This document shows, piece by piece, positions 12,001-27,000 of a stretch of 64,000 nt of DNA; position 1 is the stretch's first letter, and the number at the start of each line of letters is the position of its first letter. Source of the DNA: Sipunculus nudus (Eukaryota > Annelida > Sipuncula > Golfingiida > Sipunculidae); contig CM049308.1 in assembly GCA_026874595.1 (NCBI GenBank), positions 74,806,624-74,870,623 of the forward strand, written 5' to 3'. The position numbers and the translations under genes were made by a program. Under the pieces are notes generated by a model, which was given only the letters and a program-made list of their open reading frames with translations, was not told the DNA's origin and searched no databases.

Positions 12001-15000
12001 GGACTTTTATTGAACGAAAATCCCCCTGAAAGTCGTCTCTTGCTTTTATCAATGTTCACAGGTTTACTATCGGGTAAAACTACTGCCGTCTGCCCGAGGG
12101 TGCCTCCCACACCCATGCGGATTCCACCATGTTCACCAGAGTTCCTTCTCATAACCACTGTCTGTTCTCGACTTGGGGCACAGTCCTTTACTGGCAGCTC
12201 ATGTGGACTAGCATCATAGTCTTGCTTTTTCCGCACAGGCAGACTACTTACACTCTCATGGTGTTCTTTATGCGAAGAAAAATTAGCATTCTCGTTGGGT
12301 TTCACAGTTAAGTCACTACTCAGCCTTGCTGCCGTTTGCTTGCTATTCTGATTTTCCAAGGATGTACTCACTGAAGATTTTTCCTCCACTTTGTTAAACT
12401 TATTAGCAAGATCTTTTGCGAAGTTACTAGATTTACTTAATAATATCTCCTTGGCCTTTGCGAGAGTCATATCAGATGTTGATCTCCGTTTTGACTGAGC
12501 TGCCTTTTTCATAAGTGCGTCTTGTTTACTTGACTTGACAGTTATACCCATTGTAGGTGGTCCCTTCTTGAGATTATCTTCATTATTTCTTACAAGCTTC
12601 CCTGAAGAATCATCCCGACTGGATAAGAACTCAGGTTCATCATTGGTTGCGTCCACAGGATCTGGTGATAACGATAATGTACCCTTTAGGTTCTCAAGGG
12701 AAGAGGATATAGCTCGATCTAGTGTATTGTCGGGAGTAACACTCCGCCGTAACGAACCTAACTGGTCTTCCGCCTTCATTTTAATATTGTCTAAAGCATC
12801 GTCATGGTCACCACTTACCATTGCTGTAGATGACAACAAATCCGGAGTTGACTTAAATTTCACTTTCAAAGCACTGTTCATTCGTCCCTTCCTTGCTAAA
12901 GAGCTTCTGCGTGGCCCACCATTGCCACCGTTGATTGCTAATGTTGACCGTGATTTTGTCATTCCTACTTCTGTTGTTGGAGTAGTAGCTGTGCCATTGG
13001 CAATTTTATTCAGTGCTCCGTGTGATGGTGTCTTTGACATTTTTGCTTTGGAACTCTGTGTTTGCATTTGGTAAGAGTGAACCCTTTGAACTGAGCGTCT
13101 TCGCTTGTCTTCTCCGGCTGATCGCAGGTTCCCTTCAGACTTGCTTTTTGGTGGAGATGTCGTGTGAGGCAAGTCATCCAGGTCACCTTGGTGACTTAAA
13201 CGGGTTTGGGATACTTGACCGTTCTCCATGGTGGGACTTGGTGGATCAATATCGATGTTCACTGAAAAAGGGAGATATTTATCCGTAAGAACAAATATCA
13301 CATGCTCTTTATGCTTTTGCCATTGAACAACAGAATTCTGATGTTTACCTTATTCAAAAAAGAAAAAGACAGAAATACATCTGAAATAATAAATCAAATA
13401 CAGTTACTCAAAGTAAAAAAGTTACCATAAAACAAATCAAGTCTGAGGTTACATCATGCACAGAAACAAACCCAAGAAAGTATCATTGAAATAAACACTT
13501 ATAAAACAATATAAGGTGAACTGATTTAAAAAATCTGTTGTGGTATGATTTATTTATTTTGTTGTTTTATTTTATAATTACTGTATGTTCTTCAAATGTA
13601 TTTTTAATTACCACCTTTATTAAATCAATCAAAATATAAATTCAAAATCATATTGTGTATGTGTGTGTATGCTCAATTGGCCATGGTATTAACACATCAA
13701 ACCACCAATTAGTTGGCTATTGAAAATTAGAGCAGTCTTTGGAAGTAATTTCCCATGTACAAGCAAATAGAAAACAGGGGTGTTAACAGGAGGAATGAAT
13801 ACAGATATGACAAAACATGTATTCAGAAAAATATTTGCAATGATTTTCATGTATAGATTATCTTCTAGTTGAACCTGACAAAACTTGCATGGACATGAAA
13901 ATGGCCAGTTCACTTTATAATTTTGGAAGCACACAAGTTGAATACCTGTTGTTAGAAACATGAGAAAATCCAAGCAAGAACAAACTAAACAGGTGACCCT
14001 GAAATTACCCCAAAAATGTGCTTGTATGGTGGTAACACAGTCCACTTACACCACAGATGCCAATTCCCTTGAAATATGCAAACACCAATCTGGACCCTAT
14101 TTAGTGGTAAAACTAGTAGGCAGTATTTAGTGATTTGTATAATTTATGGTAATTATTAAATTGATCATAAGCACCAACTAATTTCCATTTAATGAATTAT
14201 GTACCTGTGACAAAGACGTTAAATAAGAAATTAATTTGTTTATGCCTGTAAATAGCTACATCAAATAACAATAGGGATGACATGAAATATACCAAGGCAA
14301 ACAGCCATATCATTAAGAGCTGCAGTTAAATTGAAAAAAAAAATACGAATTAATACAATTTCCTAGTTTGATCACCAGATGGTGCCAGTGAACAATTGGG
14401 GTATTACTGTAAATAAATTAAAGTTAAAACAATGATTCAACAGAACTCTACTGACTGTACTTTTATAAAAGGAAACATGAACGAGATATTTGACTCATAA
14501 AGGTCTACCTGTTACCACAGGCAATAACAGGGGTCAAAATAATGTCTTTCTGCCTGTCTGAGACAGGCAAATACCTGCACAGAAAGGCATTTTCCATTTT
14601 CCACCAATCATTTGGAAAGGTGAACACATGTTATCAACATCAGTAGCTGATAAGTAGTAACAAACATGATACAAAAATGAAATACTTTACAGGTGATGCT
14701 CCACCAAATCCCTATTTTTCCCTATAATTTCTTATACTTTCCGGCATTAAGACCCTCATCTCTTATATTTTTCTGGGTTTTTTTTTTACTGCAAAATCAT
14801 GTTTCTGATATAACAGTGCTACTATTGAAAACATTCTGTTCTTTATACATGCAAGTGTGTATGTAGGATGGCATGTAAGATGCAGAATCAGGTGTATGCT
14901 GGCTAAGTGTGACTGAAAACTTGATATAATGATGGGATGGACCTTTTGCAGGAAAGGCAAATTTTCCTGTGGAAAGGCAAACATGTATAAATGCCTTTCT

Positions 15001-18000
15001 GTTGGAAATGTGAAAATTTCAAAGTATTATGAGCCCTGTATAATCTTTAACAAAACAGCTAATCAAAGACACTTTGGATCAAAGAAAAACTGCTTAAACC
15101 ATGAATATTCATGAGAGATGATCCATCCTTCTCATGCCTAATGACAATACACAGGAAATAGATATATCAAAACAAATGGGCACACAATATAAACATCTAT
15201 GCATGCAGTGAACATATTAAAGTGAATGCTGTGTGACATATGTCTGCAGTTACAAAAATAACATCAAATCTGTGACAAATATAGTGTAATGCATGGAGAA
15301 TGATGCAAAATAATTTCCATAACACAGCAAAGCAACAAAAGATATGTACACATGGAGCAAAACCATCACATTAAAACCATAATTGGTGATCATGAATAAA
15401 CATACATAATTATGAATATTCATAAATCATGCTCCCCGGGTCACACACAACAGGGAGTAGTGAACACTTGTGTGCACAAACTGTAGATAACCCATATTAC
15501 CCAGATATAAAGTGTGCTCACTGTCATAAAGTTTCCACTCTGGAAAATGGAATGAGAATTCAAGATAAAGTCCTGCTCAGAATCACTTCTACATTGTGAA
15601 AACTGACATGAAGCCTGTAAAAATTGTCTTGTTGACAATCAAATATAGTTATTATCAAGGTTCCTGTAAAAACAAAGAAGGAAATCCCTTTCCGATAATA
15701 AATTATGGTTTTACACAAATCTCTGAAGTTTAATACAGCCAGTACAGAAGCTATGATATTTTATACAACATAATGGGAATGCATCATGCAGCATTACCAT
15801 AAGATATGAAAAAGATATGAAAAAAAGAAGAAAACAAAAACTGCTTCCTCCTTCATTTATAAATCCAGCCCCTTTCATTTTACATTACATAATTATTGTT
15901 ATATGTGAGGAGTAGCCATCATGGACATGCAATACAAATGAAGGGCAAATGAGTTCCACAGCCCGGGATATTGTAATTGTGCAGAATACTAATGCTATGT
16001 GAACAATCTATAAGTTTAACCCTGCATACCAATTATCAAAGAAATCTTGTTGAAAATTTCATGATCTTTGTTAAAACTCTCAATATAATTTTTTAAGGAA
16101 TTTCCAGCAGTTGAATAAGCAATGGCCAGTGTGGAGGCTGTAATCTGACAATGACACCAGACTGACCAGCAAAAAGATTCCTTTTTACCCATGTATTCTA
16201 GAAATCTATGTAGCTACATCTATGGCATAAAAACTACAGTGATTTGGGAAAAAAATAGAAAATTAAATGGTTTACACATGTCATCAAACAACACAGATTA
16301 CGATCAGTAATCACCATTTTGTCATCATCATAATTAATGAATGTTACTGAGCCTGTGTCAAACCCGCACACATAAATATGTAATACAATTGACTGACAGG
16401 TTAATATGGCATTAGACAGCTATGATTATGACTAGTCTACAGGAGCATTATAAAGATCAGAGCTTTGTAATTATCCTGTAAGAGAACACAGATATATTCC
16501 TTGATTAGTACCCAGCCATGACAACAATTTCTATTACACCAAAATCAGAAATGAATATTCACCTGGCTGGCACAGACATATAAATATTAATCTTGTTAAA
16601 AAGTTCCCAGTTAGTTGCGGATTGCGGCCAAATCAACAGGCCAAGCAGCAGCGGAGAAGAGTGGATGTGCGAGACGCTAAACTACAGATGCACCATCAAT
16701 CCCAGCATGCACTAGAGCCATCCTCGTCTAAAGAGCATTACCAAATTTTGTGGGCGAAAGAGGTGATCTTGGTGCCATAGGAGAACGGGATCGAGGCCGG
16801 AACTTGGAGCGAGTCTCCACATCGCTCACTGAAGTCCACTTGCGCACCAGAGCTTTAACCCCTGGTGACCTGTAGCCCGGCTGACCTTCACCTTCCTTCA
16901 CCTCTTTAGGCTTGTTCCAAGAGAACATGGAATCTTCTGTGGGAGAATCCAGCTGGATCCACGTCAGATCTCGGGATTTCATCTCCGGAGAGGTGTCAGC
17001 CGTAACCCACTTACGGACAACAGGGGGATCAGGGGTTCTAGGACTTGCTGAGGAGTTTGAACTAAGACTCGAGCGACTCGCCCTGGGGACCAAGGCGGGA
17101 GGAGTGGGGAGCACACGAGATGCCCCAGGTGACCTTGACCTGGAATTGGGTTTTTGTCGAGGCTGTCTATTCATGTCAAGCATTGATCTCCATTTGCGCA
17201 TGGACCCGTCTTCCCCACCTGTTTAAAGCACATGATCTTGACTAAAGACATAGAGGAACAAGCCCCCTTTGTTTCTAATGCTACATGGCAGACTATCTTT
17301 AATAATCCTAAAATTACATGACACAAATATCATAGTCTCTACGCATATTCACAAACTACATAACATCCATTAAGCATACACTTCGTTATCATTTTCAGGT
17401 GAGGTAAAATTATAAAAGTCTAAATATTATAGAAATAAACAGAGTAGGTATGAGAATTTATAACAATCAACACATTCAACAGAAATAAACATATTCTCAA
17501 CAGTGTACTATTTTAAAATAAGCAGTAGAAATGATATCTAACTTAAGACAGTGGAGTGGAAGTTATATGAGGGTTATAACATCAGCAGAACATTAAGGTA
17601 CATGTGCGTAATGCATTAAACATAAGCTTTAAGAAACATTCACAGCAGCATGTGGTATTGTAACAGTAACATGATACAGGACGGTCAACAATAACACGAA
17701 ACAGGTTTTCTAAAGAAGCCATGCAACTGACCGGTGCCACCTAGTGGAGCATAATGAAGTTACAGAAAAAAGCGACAAGGTGAGAACCACTTGCATTTAT
17801 AAACTATGTTATTTACTCATAATTTTACACCTAGTTGCTGGGATTTCCTTGCAAAGAAACTAAGACTCCTGTTCCAGCATACATTTCATACCATTACAAA
17901 ACTATGCAGAATTTAGATTCCTAAAGAATAAGTATATGAGAGACTAAATAATCAAAACTAGGTAACATGGACGGATATGGACTTTTTGACATGGTCTAGA

Positions 18001-21000
18001 TATTAAACATCAGGCACTAAAGAGACCAATAATGTAAAAAAAACTGAAACATTTCAAATTTATCTGAATTCATGTTGTATAAATTGATCATCCATGAACA
18101 TGACTCAGGTTACAAAGATGGGAATTTAGAACTCCCTACCCTGATAGGTTATACCAATCTGAATAGACATTCTGTAACAAAACTGAATGGAAATTATTCA
18201 ATGACAAACTGAATTTAAATTTAAAAGGGCTTACACACAATATGGTTGGCTTCATATTCATGGAGTAAAAATTGAAATTATTTTCCTTCAGTGGCAGATA
18301 ATTTGAAAGATCTGACAATTTACAATAGCAATCACTGAACATACAAGTTCTGTTATTATTCATATAATAAATAAATCTTTAACCATTAAACTTGACTTCC
18401 ACGAAGGGAACCTCTTACTCATCCAGATTTTCACAATTATTCTCCTTTCACAAAAATAGCGAATTAGATAACCCTCCTGAACAAAAAGGCAACCACAGTA
18501 ACGTCTTAAGCAATTCTCTCTCCATAAAAAGAGGCATAAATAAACCCTGTTACACCATCAAGTCTGACCAGGTGATACAACCTTAGCCAGAATTGTTCTT
18601 GACAAAGAAAGTGAAAGTTTGTATTACCTGAAGAGTTAGCATCATCTGTTGAAGGTCGCCGTGGAGGTTTTACATTTGAACCATCCTGTGCTGGCAAACT
18701 CAGGCGTGTCCGTTGGGCGTTTTCCTGCAGAGAGCAAAATTATTTTATATTATTTTTATTTATCAGGTGCAGATATGATTTCATATGCATTATTAATTAT
18801 CATATTTTTGACTTCATATATGAACCTACATCAATCAATACTGCCAATTGTAAATCCTGTCATAAAAAGTAAATTTAAAGTTGATATATATAGATATAGC
18901 AATGTAACAAGTTTTCCCTATTTATTGAAAGGCATGCCACATAACAATTTTTAACTTTTATTTTCATTTTTTAATTAAATATTCAAGATATTAATATTAA
19001 ATCAGCATTTGATATTACCATTATTTAGCAAGGATGAGACAATTTTACTAATGGCAATAATAGTTTTTTTCTCATACATCAAATTATATGCTTTGCATTA
19101 ATACTTTGAGTGTGAGTACTTATTAAGTTTACCTCAAATTAAGTGCTTCCCCAATCATTTTATAACTTGAATTGTCTAACTGAAGGATACTACAAAACTA
19201 CAGAGGGGAACAGTTGATAGAACAGACTACTATTTACAAAACAAAAGGTATCTGATTATGGTCCATTATAGTCTGTTCCACAGTTTGGTGCCCATTGAAA
19301 TTTAGATTATATTCTCTGAAACTTATATATGATCACGTAATTTGTCACTATGTTTATGATAACTATGGGCCTACTGTGAGATGAAAAACCTCATGACCAA
19401 ATCCAACAATAATATTTTACAGCCTTCTGGTTCTTCTGAATTTGGCAGCCATGTGGCATGGCACCTGTCATGGGCTGCTAGCTGCACTGTGAAAGTTATA
19501 TCTTTTGGAATATTTAGAATATTAAACAGCCAATCAGCATTCAGCAGCATTTATATGTAGTTGTTTGAGCATGTGACTAATTACCTTGACATTCACTACC
19601 AGGGTTGAGAAGCTTTAATAAATAAAATGTTTTCTCAGATATTAAAATACCTTTTATAATATACAGGTTTGGGTTTTATTCTTCTTAATTAGGCTTAGGC
19701 TTCTGTCGATGCAGCTTAATTTTTGGAATGGATCTATCAGTTAAAGAAAATATCACCTAATTTAAATGGACATCAACTGCTGAACAGACTATATAACATT
19801 AGGTAAATCTGACAGCAACCATTACTGCTTTGCTCTACCGATTTTTACACGAAATACCTGCTCTGCTTCAGATTGCTTGTTTTTACTAGCTGCAGTTTGT
19901 TGTTGACAGGGGGCGGCAGGGGTGTCCCTCTCCGGCAGCAACTGTGGGTCTGGTTTTACAGTGTGTTTAGGGTCAGCAAACCCAAGCTGTGCGAGAACAA
20001 AGCAGTACCACACCCATCAAGTGTCTGTTAAACTCAAGCATGCACGTGAGACAACACAAGTGTAGTCAATGGGAAAAATGTTAGACCAGTGAAATCAGTC
20101 TCTTCCACAGTCACTAGATGGCGCTACTATCAATTGCCCATTTCTGAGTCTGTCATTGGCCTGAGGGTCCTATTAATAATTAATATGCATGAGAAAAATT
20201 GGATGTGAACACACTGAAAATAATAATGAATGGTTTGGGTTGCTCTGGATGGCAGAAGGGTCATAGCCAATGGTGGCCCCACTACCAACTATCAGTATAT
20301 TTGGCATATTCTTAGACAAAAAATATAAGAGTATCAGCCCACCCAAAATGGCATCAGATGATGGATGTATATTGCAATTATACTGTGCGCCATTTAATGA
20401 CTGTTTCAGAGAGTAATGGAACAGCAGTAAATCACAAAATATCATACCTGAAGAAATTCAGTTTAGATGATGCAGCAAATTTAAACAAGATCATGATGTG
20501 GGATCAAGAAGAATACTATATTCTAATAATTTTCAGAAAACCTGATCATATAATGAGAACAAAATTAAATGTATGTGCCACGGATTGGAATAAACAAGAA
20601 ATCAAATAATTCAAAGATCCTCCATTAGTTTTGTGGCAGGAGTTTAAATTGCAAGAATAAATGGAAAAAAGTTTACAACCCAATGTTTGATAACAAATCA
20701 ATAATAAATATTATAAAACCATTATATCATGCAATGTAAATGCATGCAGAGCATGAATCTCTTTGATATATCAGGCCATGGTCATGTAAAAAATTTATGG
20801 ATTGTCATAGTTCATAGCCTTGACAGTAGGTGGCCGATAATCTGGAGTGCCCTCAGGTGGTGGATTGCTGTATTTACACTGAATTCATATTACAGGATCT
20901 AATATTTTACTTTAAGGTATGTTGATGGCATTGTTCACACAACTATCTCACAGCAAGCTTCAAGGACTTTCAAGGTCCATTTTCAAGAACCTTATTTGAA

Positions 21001-24000
21001 AAATATCCTAAATAATATGAAGCTGTGGTCAAACATAAGTCAGTAAACCACAAGTTCACAACTTTACTACATGAATACAAAGAGTCTTAAAGATATGCAC
21101 ATAAATGGAACTGTAAATGGAAAAGATAGCTCTCTGACTTTTCAAGGACTTCGGACTTGAAATTATCATTTTAAATTCAAGCAACCAATATTTATAAATC
21201 AAGTGGCCCAAATACACAAAGGCATAAGGTATCAGTATGAAGCAGTATTTAAAACTTTGATTAGCCAGATAGTCTTTATAGTACAGAACTTTTTGACAGA
21301 AGTATGTACAGCTTTTACAATACAAAAGTTTCTGGAACGAGAGAACCCTGATGAATGGGAAATATTAGTATGAAACTGTGAAACACACAGAGGGGACGGG
21401 GCACTGTTAACATGCAGGGCTTAAATCTGGTCCATGCTTTTACTGTCACCAACACAAATATCAGTGTGTTACTTTCACTTACTGCCTGCAGACGCCGCCG
21501 TGTTTCATCAACAGCCCTGGCTGTTTCTTCCCTCTTTCTCTGAAGAGCCTGGGACAGAATAATTGTGCTTATTGTTAAGTAGAGAAAGCACACACACACA
21601 TACTGCAGCTTACGCTACCTTAGGTTGTTAAAACTGATGTTACTGTATTATAATTAAAGTTGAAAGAATAGAAAATGAAGTGCTCTTAACAGAACTGACA
21701 TGTATATAAGAATAAATTAACTTAGATAAAATAACATTAGATAAAATACCACATACCAGCATGTGTAGACTCTGACCTGCTTTTTTGGGGATACCGTTTG
21801 TGCTGGGCAGGTTCCTGAATAACAGCAATATAACTTTAATGTGTAACATTTAGATAAATTAGGCAGATTAAAGTATTTTAAATTATAATAATGAATGTAA
21901 TGCATGAAATTTAGTATTAAAATCAAATAAACATATTTATTACAACTTATCTGAAATCACAATAATTTAACAAGTAATGCATGTGATTCTATGTATGGCC
22001 TATAACTCTACTGTAAGCAATCACTGTATACCTGCAACTATCTGCATCTACTGTATATTTATTGTATACCTTAGTGGTAATCTATGAAATTCTGAAAGAA
22101 ATGTAAAATAATTTCATTCAAATAGATTGCCTGTAAACCATTTAATTAAATAGTAGGTTTGGAATATAATCGTATCACATGACAACAGAATAATGCATTT
22201 AATTCAGCACTATAAATATATTATTATGAAGGACTGTATGAGTTAAACATGGTACCTCTTCAAAATTCTACAAGAAACTCTTAATTTTCCTCATGCAGAT
22301 GTTTAAGTTATTTGTAATCAATAGTTCTGCAGTCTCTGATGTTATAAATAAGGATACAGCATATCCACAGCGTATACACACCTTTGTTGAGTGTCTTGTG
22401 ACCGGGACAGGAAGCGTGTGGAGATACTCTGACGTGACAGTGGAGCCGCAAAGGAAGGATGTAGCTCCTTACTTAGATCCTGGGAGGCCATACCAAGGTC
22501 AAAGTTGCTTTGTAGGAATTCAAACTGGAAATAGATACAGTTTAAAAGTTTACTGGCTTTAACTTTGCCTCTAGTTTCTAAGTATTCAGTTATAATGGCC
22601 AATGATCATATTAATTACATAAATTAAATCTTGAGTATTTCCATTCTCCACTGAGGCTTTATTATAAATGTGGTAAAGTGCTTTAGGAAATCAATCAGTG
22701 TACAAAAACTGTTTAAGCAAAACTGTCAGTGAAGTTAAATTTATAACACAAGACAAATTAATATCAGAACATGGTCTTCAATTCTTATCAGAATGTCTGA
22801 ATTGTAATCAGGTCCAAGGTCTTAAATCCAAAAGTGCATCTTTTTCTGAGTGCAGTATAATAGAAAGAAGGATAAGGGCAATGCTGTGAAGTCCAGCACC
22901 TGTACACAAGCCGCAGTGTTAAATTAGAGGATCGTAACGCACTTTGAAAGTTGGCAGATGTGGGTTGGGTGGGGGGTGGGGGGGGCGCTTATTAGGGTAT
23001 AAAAATATTTGGGGAAAAATTTAATTTTGAGAGCGCCTGGGGCGCTTATTACGTCGAATACGGTAAATGTGCAACTTTATCAAGTGTCTCACTGATTGTA
23101 GATCCTCGAGCAGGAAGGTGCCCCCGGTGGGGTCATGTGGCGTGGAGGGTTCACTGCTGTCAAAGTCACTAGATTCCTCCCACGACTGTCTGTCAGCATC
23201 CTCTGATTCTGTAACAGTATAATTTAAGAATATAGATATCAATATAAATATGGGTATTAATATAAAATGTGGATAATAAGACAAATATGGACATTGTCAT
23301 ATTGGGATATTAAGACAAAATATAGATCTACACTGATAAAACAAAGTGGGTATTTAATTCAAATACCAATATTAACATAATATATGGATCATGACACAGA
23401 ATATGGATGTAAAGAATGGATTATGTCACATATACAGCTTTAAGACAAAAAGCACATTTTAAAATGTGAATATTCATTAAAATTTAACAACAAATAGTTG
23501 ATATAAATACAAATGTATAAATATTATCAAAAGACTTTCAGTTGTAACTACACAGCTGGATAAAATTTCACCAGCAAAGTGATGTTTGATTGAGCCATGA
23601 TGGTTTATTGCTTACCTAATTACAGTCATTTCTGATAATGATAACAAAAAATTTCATGTAACAAAAACATCCAAAATCTTGCTGATGTTGGGGATAACAT
23701 TATAGCTTATATGGTATAATGGCCACAGTTAAAATTCTGACAGTACAACTGTACCTGTTGTTGATATGATGGTATCATTGGCTGATATCTGCTTCACCTG
23801 GTAGGAACTGTAAAACATAAGAAAACACCTTATTTAATAACAGGAAATAAATGAAACATTACATGACAAAAATACTAGAGAAATAATGTCAAACCTACAA
23901 GATTCTGATTACATATGAACAAGTTATTAACTAACCTTCCAACTCAGGTATGTATACTTCCCATCAAGATAGGAGTCACCATATATGGACCTCTTAGAGG

Positions 24001-27000
24001 ACAAGTATTCTAATAAATATTCCAGGTGAACGTAAGTAGTAGTGGTGAAGTTTAGTGGGTTTCTTGGTGGGTCATGTTGCCTCTGGATTTATACATACCT
24101 TGAACTGTGTGCTCTGATTGGTTTATTCCATTTATACCTTACTGTTACCACCATGTCAGGAAACCTGGGAATTTAACCACTGGCTAAAATTGATCATTAA
24201 TTAACTTTGCTGCTTACCTGTCATTTTAAATCTCAGTTGATATGATTAACTTGGTCATTTATTAATTTGATTTGCTGGGACTGATGCCAATGAACCTGAA
24301 TTAAATTACAATAGAACTTGCCATAAATCAACATAATAAAACTACACACCCCAAGGACACTGACACAACTATGTTGTACTTATCACCCATACTCGCAATG
24401 ACTGAGACTGAAGTTGTTATGATAAGGAAGTGTCCAAAAGTGACCAGAGGTCATTAATTAGGTGTCAGTATACCCACCTGGCCTTGTTCATATCTCCTGT
24501 AATCTCCATGTCTCAGTCAAAATAAATAAAACTTTCCAGAATAGGAATTCAAGCTTAAAACCTACACTGTTTTATGTGTAAATATGCAATCCCAGTACAT
24601 GATGTCATCAGTTTGTATTAGGCCCAAACCACATGTTTGAGGTGTTCAGTGTATGTGTGAGAAATTTCACATATCACAGGAGTTATTTTAGCACATACAC
24701 ATATAAGGTGACAGAAATCTATCATTTTTTATTTTCTGGAATACAAAGGCATATTACTTTTGAGCCAACTTATTACACACATATATGAATATACATGCAC
24801 AAAGTTTTTAACAAACTGAAAGAACTTTACAAAGACAAGTTTTAAATTTTTCATTTTATTTAGATGGTATTGAAGTATTTATGTCCATATTTGATCTTTT
24901 CTCCATTTTTACCCTGGTTGCAAATCCAGCAAATCCTCCAAATGCTAGCAGTGGCTGAATGAAATGGATCACCAGAACAAATGTAAAGAGACTGTGATAT
25001 AAGGAGTGTAGTGCTTTTGCAAGATGCTGCCCCTTATACTGAAAGGGAAATGTTTTTGTTAATCTGTGTGAATTCTGTGTGAATTTTGATATTTCAGGAA
25101 AAGACCAGTTGGAAAAGAAATTTAATGGGTTAGTCTTGGTTGATTATATTATTATATATAACAGACCTACTATGCTGAGGTGCAACAGGATCTCTTGTAT
25201 ATAGGAGTGGTAAAGATAGTACAGAATTCTTTTAAAAAGACGATATTCAACCAAAAAGGATATGAATGCAGAAAATAAGATCCCAGTAAACTTTATCAAA
25301 CACAGGTTCAACAGCTGTCATACAGAAGATAAATTAATTAATAATTTAATTGATGATCAATTTAAACATTATTATACAAATACATTGTTATACTTACTTT
25401 TTTATCTGTTAACATAACATCCATAAGTACTAATAAGCAATTTATTTATTTCTCATTTGGTTATTTTGATTGTTGGATATATTGCTATTAATAGCAAACA
25501 CTTTTAATGATCTCTTAATTTCCATAAAATTAAAGTTAATTGTCCCCTCAGTTCAAACATCTTTACTCCATATATTACTCAGAATCCTCTGTACATTCTA
25601 ATCAACTTAAATTCATCATATTTTTCAAATTCAAATAACTACATAAAAACAAACAGAATATTGCTAATATTTTGATTTACAAACCAACATCTATTTAGTG
25701 TCCATTGCTAAAGCTAAAACAAACTTTCATTTTTATATACAGGTAAACATGCCAGGCATAAAATCATAAAGAACTGCTAAATGAGCAAATACTTTATTAC
25801 ACCAAAAGCATGACAAACTGACTGTTCTAATTAAGCAGGGTCTTTATTTCATGCTCAGTTCTTCTAATCTGAGAGCATAAAAGGAAGTTATATCCTTATT
25901 ATGACATATTGTCTGTCTCTGTTATTTTCAAATCTGCTAAAAAAAATCTCCAACTGCACTTGTCAAAACATCCATGACTAGAGGCAAAAACATCCCTTGG
26001 CAGACCTTCAGGAATGGCTGTAATAATTTCCGACATTTGTAAGTGCAAACAGCATATTTCATATTTCAAATACAGGATGGCAGATCTTGAAACAGCAAAT
26101 GTCCAGATTTCCAATATCAAAGATCAACAGTAATAATCAAGGTTTCCAATGCTAGAAACTCATCATTTCAGAAACCAGGTGTTAAGCTATCTCAACATAA
26201 AAACTTCCAGTATCAGACATCAAGATATCCGGCAGAACATATTCGATTATCATAATCCTTTACGTCTTGATGTCCAGTAGCAAATGTCCAGATTTCCAAT
26301 ATCAAACATAAGCAGTGAATATCAAGGTATCCAATGCAAAATGTCAGGAAATTCAACAGCTAATGTCAAGATTTCATATACTACATGTTGAGCCATCTCC
26401 ACATCAAAACTTGCAGTATCCGATATAAAGATATCCGACAGAACAAATTCGATTTTGATTATCCTTTATGTCTTGATGTCCAGCAGCAAATGTCTAGATT
26501 TCATACAGTTCAAGACTTACAAAGATGAATAATATTATGTTTGATAAACATGCCAGAAAAAAAGTTGTGCGGAGGTCACAGCTGCACTTCTGGGGTCAAG
26601 CACGCAAGGCAGCAGCTGTTAAATATAACATTCTTCATTACCTTACTGATGTCATCACCTCACCTGAGTAGGAAAATTGACCCTATATTAACATAATTTA
26701 CAGGAGTTATCTATTTACACTCTAAGTTTATTAAAATGATGCACTGATGATACAAATATCTGATGAGCATGGATTTGCTTTGGCAGTAGCAAAAACAGAT
26801 GTCTCCTTGCCGATGGGCCACCATCCCCAAGTATATGAAGTACTTTAATGTTAATACTTATTAGGTTCACAATAATCCTATCTTACCTATATTTCAGCTG
26901 ATTTGCCCTTAAGGTCAAGGTCATTAACTCCAACCTTGATCAAGAAATTGTTTGAAAGCAATAGGTGTACCAAATATGGGGAAAAAATTATGAGGTGTTT

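Noticed and set aside
12535-13074. 179-codon plus-strand ORF
   Set aside because: It lies wholly inside MAPKBP1 exon 28 and is an antisense shadow of that long open frame; no splice sites or homology of its own.
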